DNA of 64,000 nt, taken from Pseudonocardia kunmingensis (GTDB taxonomy: Bacteria; Actinomycetota; Actinomycetes; Mycobacteriales; Pseudonocardiaceae). The stretch spans positions 83,618-147,617 of the forward strand of contig NZ_VFPA01000009.1 in the NCBI RefSeq assembly GCF_006716445.1, written 5' to 3'. Position 1 is the stretch's first letter, and each line of letters begins with the position of its first letter. Shown here piece after piece: positions 63,871-64,000 of this stretch. The notes beneath the pieces were generated by a model. The model did no database searches, had not been told where the DNA came from, and saw only the letters and a program-made list of their open reading frames with translations. Position numbers and translations under genes: made by a program.

Positions 63871-64000
63871 CGCCCGTTCCCGCGCTGGCCTGCTACGTGC
63901 ACGATCCCGATCACTACTTGGAGATCCACCGGAGATCGGCGGGCCGGTTACGGCACCGTGGGGACCGGTGGGCTTAGTAGCACGACGTCGGTGCCGGCGT

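Noticed and set aside
1..64000. rRNA or tRNA genes and an integration site inside a tRNA 3' end
   Set aside because: I saw no rRNA sequence and no cloverleaf with a plausible anticodon; the attachment site is probably outside the window.
63871..64000. Possible 3' end of a minus-strand gene (frame ending LLSPPVPTVP)
   Set aside because: Only 17 codons are visible at the window edge, too little to support a call.

Overview
The window is very GC-rich DNA with ATG/GTG starts, AGGAGG-type ribosome sites and strong third-position G/C bias. The gene families (Rv3235-like protein, DUF4192, DUF4383, TcpC/TcpE-type conjugation proteins, actinobacterial MobF relaxase) point to a mycelial actinomycete, most plausibly Pseudonocardiaceae. 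That placement is inferred from gene content; no rRNA or tRNA gene is present.

Most of the window looks like the backbone of a large conjugative plasmid or integrative conjugative element, flanked by recombination scars. Region 1 (1-5.8 kb) holds a partial tyrosine recombinase, an APH-like phosphotransferase, a DNA ligase remnant, a NYN nuclease and an XRE regulator with two small partners. Region 2 (5.8-18.9 kb) is one tightly packed minus-strand conjugation operon. In transcription order it encodes a TcpC-like protein, two small membrane proteins, a VirB4 ATPase, a lipoprotein, a VirB6/TrbL-like channel protein, a second membrane-anchored protein, an NlpC/P60 hydrolase, a VirD4-type coupling protein and a trailing hypothetical; many stops and starts overlap as ATGA. 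Region 3 (19-22.3 kb) is an accessory block with a glycosyltransferase next to a MarR regulator and a divergent membrane protein. Region 4 (22.4-32.3 kb) holds a 1806-residue MobF relaxase-helicase, repeats upstream of it that could be oriT, an Rv3235-like protein, an HNH protein and a zinc-ribbon protein.

Region 5 (32.9-47.7 kb) is a minus-strand maintenance block: SSB, prim-pol, DUF932, a 674-residue ParB-like protein with duplicated Cys/His modules, DprA, a secreted trypsin-like protease and DUF4192. Four intergenic spaces in it carry the same leader element: an ATGAAC start, a variable hairpin, an AACCC-rich linker and a short hairpin whose second base pair covaries (G-C, U-A, C-G). The element lies upstream of ssb, the protease and two small genes. 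I consider this the most interesting signal in the window because it behaves like an undescribed structured cis-regulatory RNA.

Region 6 (48-64 kb) is a mosaic of cargo and debris: a truncated RecB-like nuclease, an Arr-like ADP-ribosyltransferase, three copies of an unknown family (one a pseudogene), Nudix, GNAT and MFS genes, a truncated serine recombinase, and a tyrosine integrase whose 5' end is duplicated around a tiny ClpX-type zinc-finger gene. DUF4383, SRPBCC and DUF6131-like genes close the window. Functions are assigned from visible motifs only; no database search was run.
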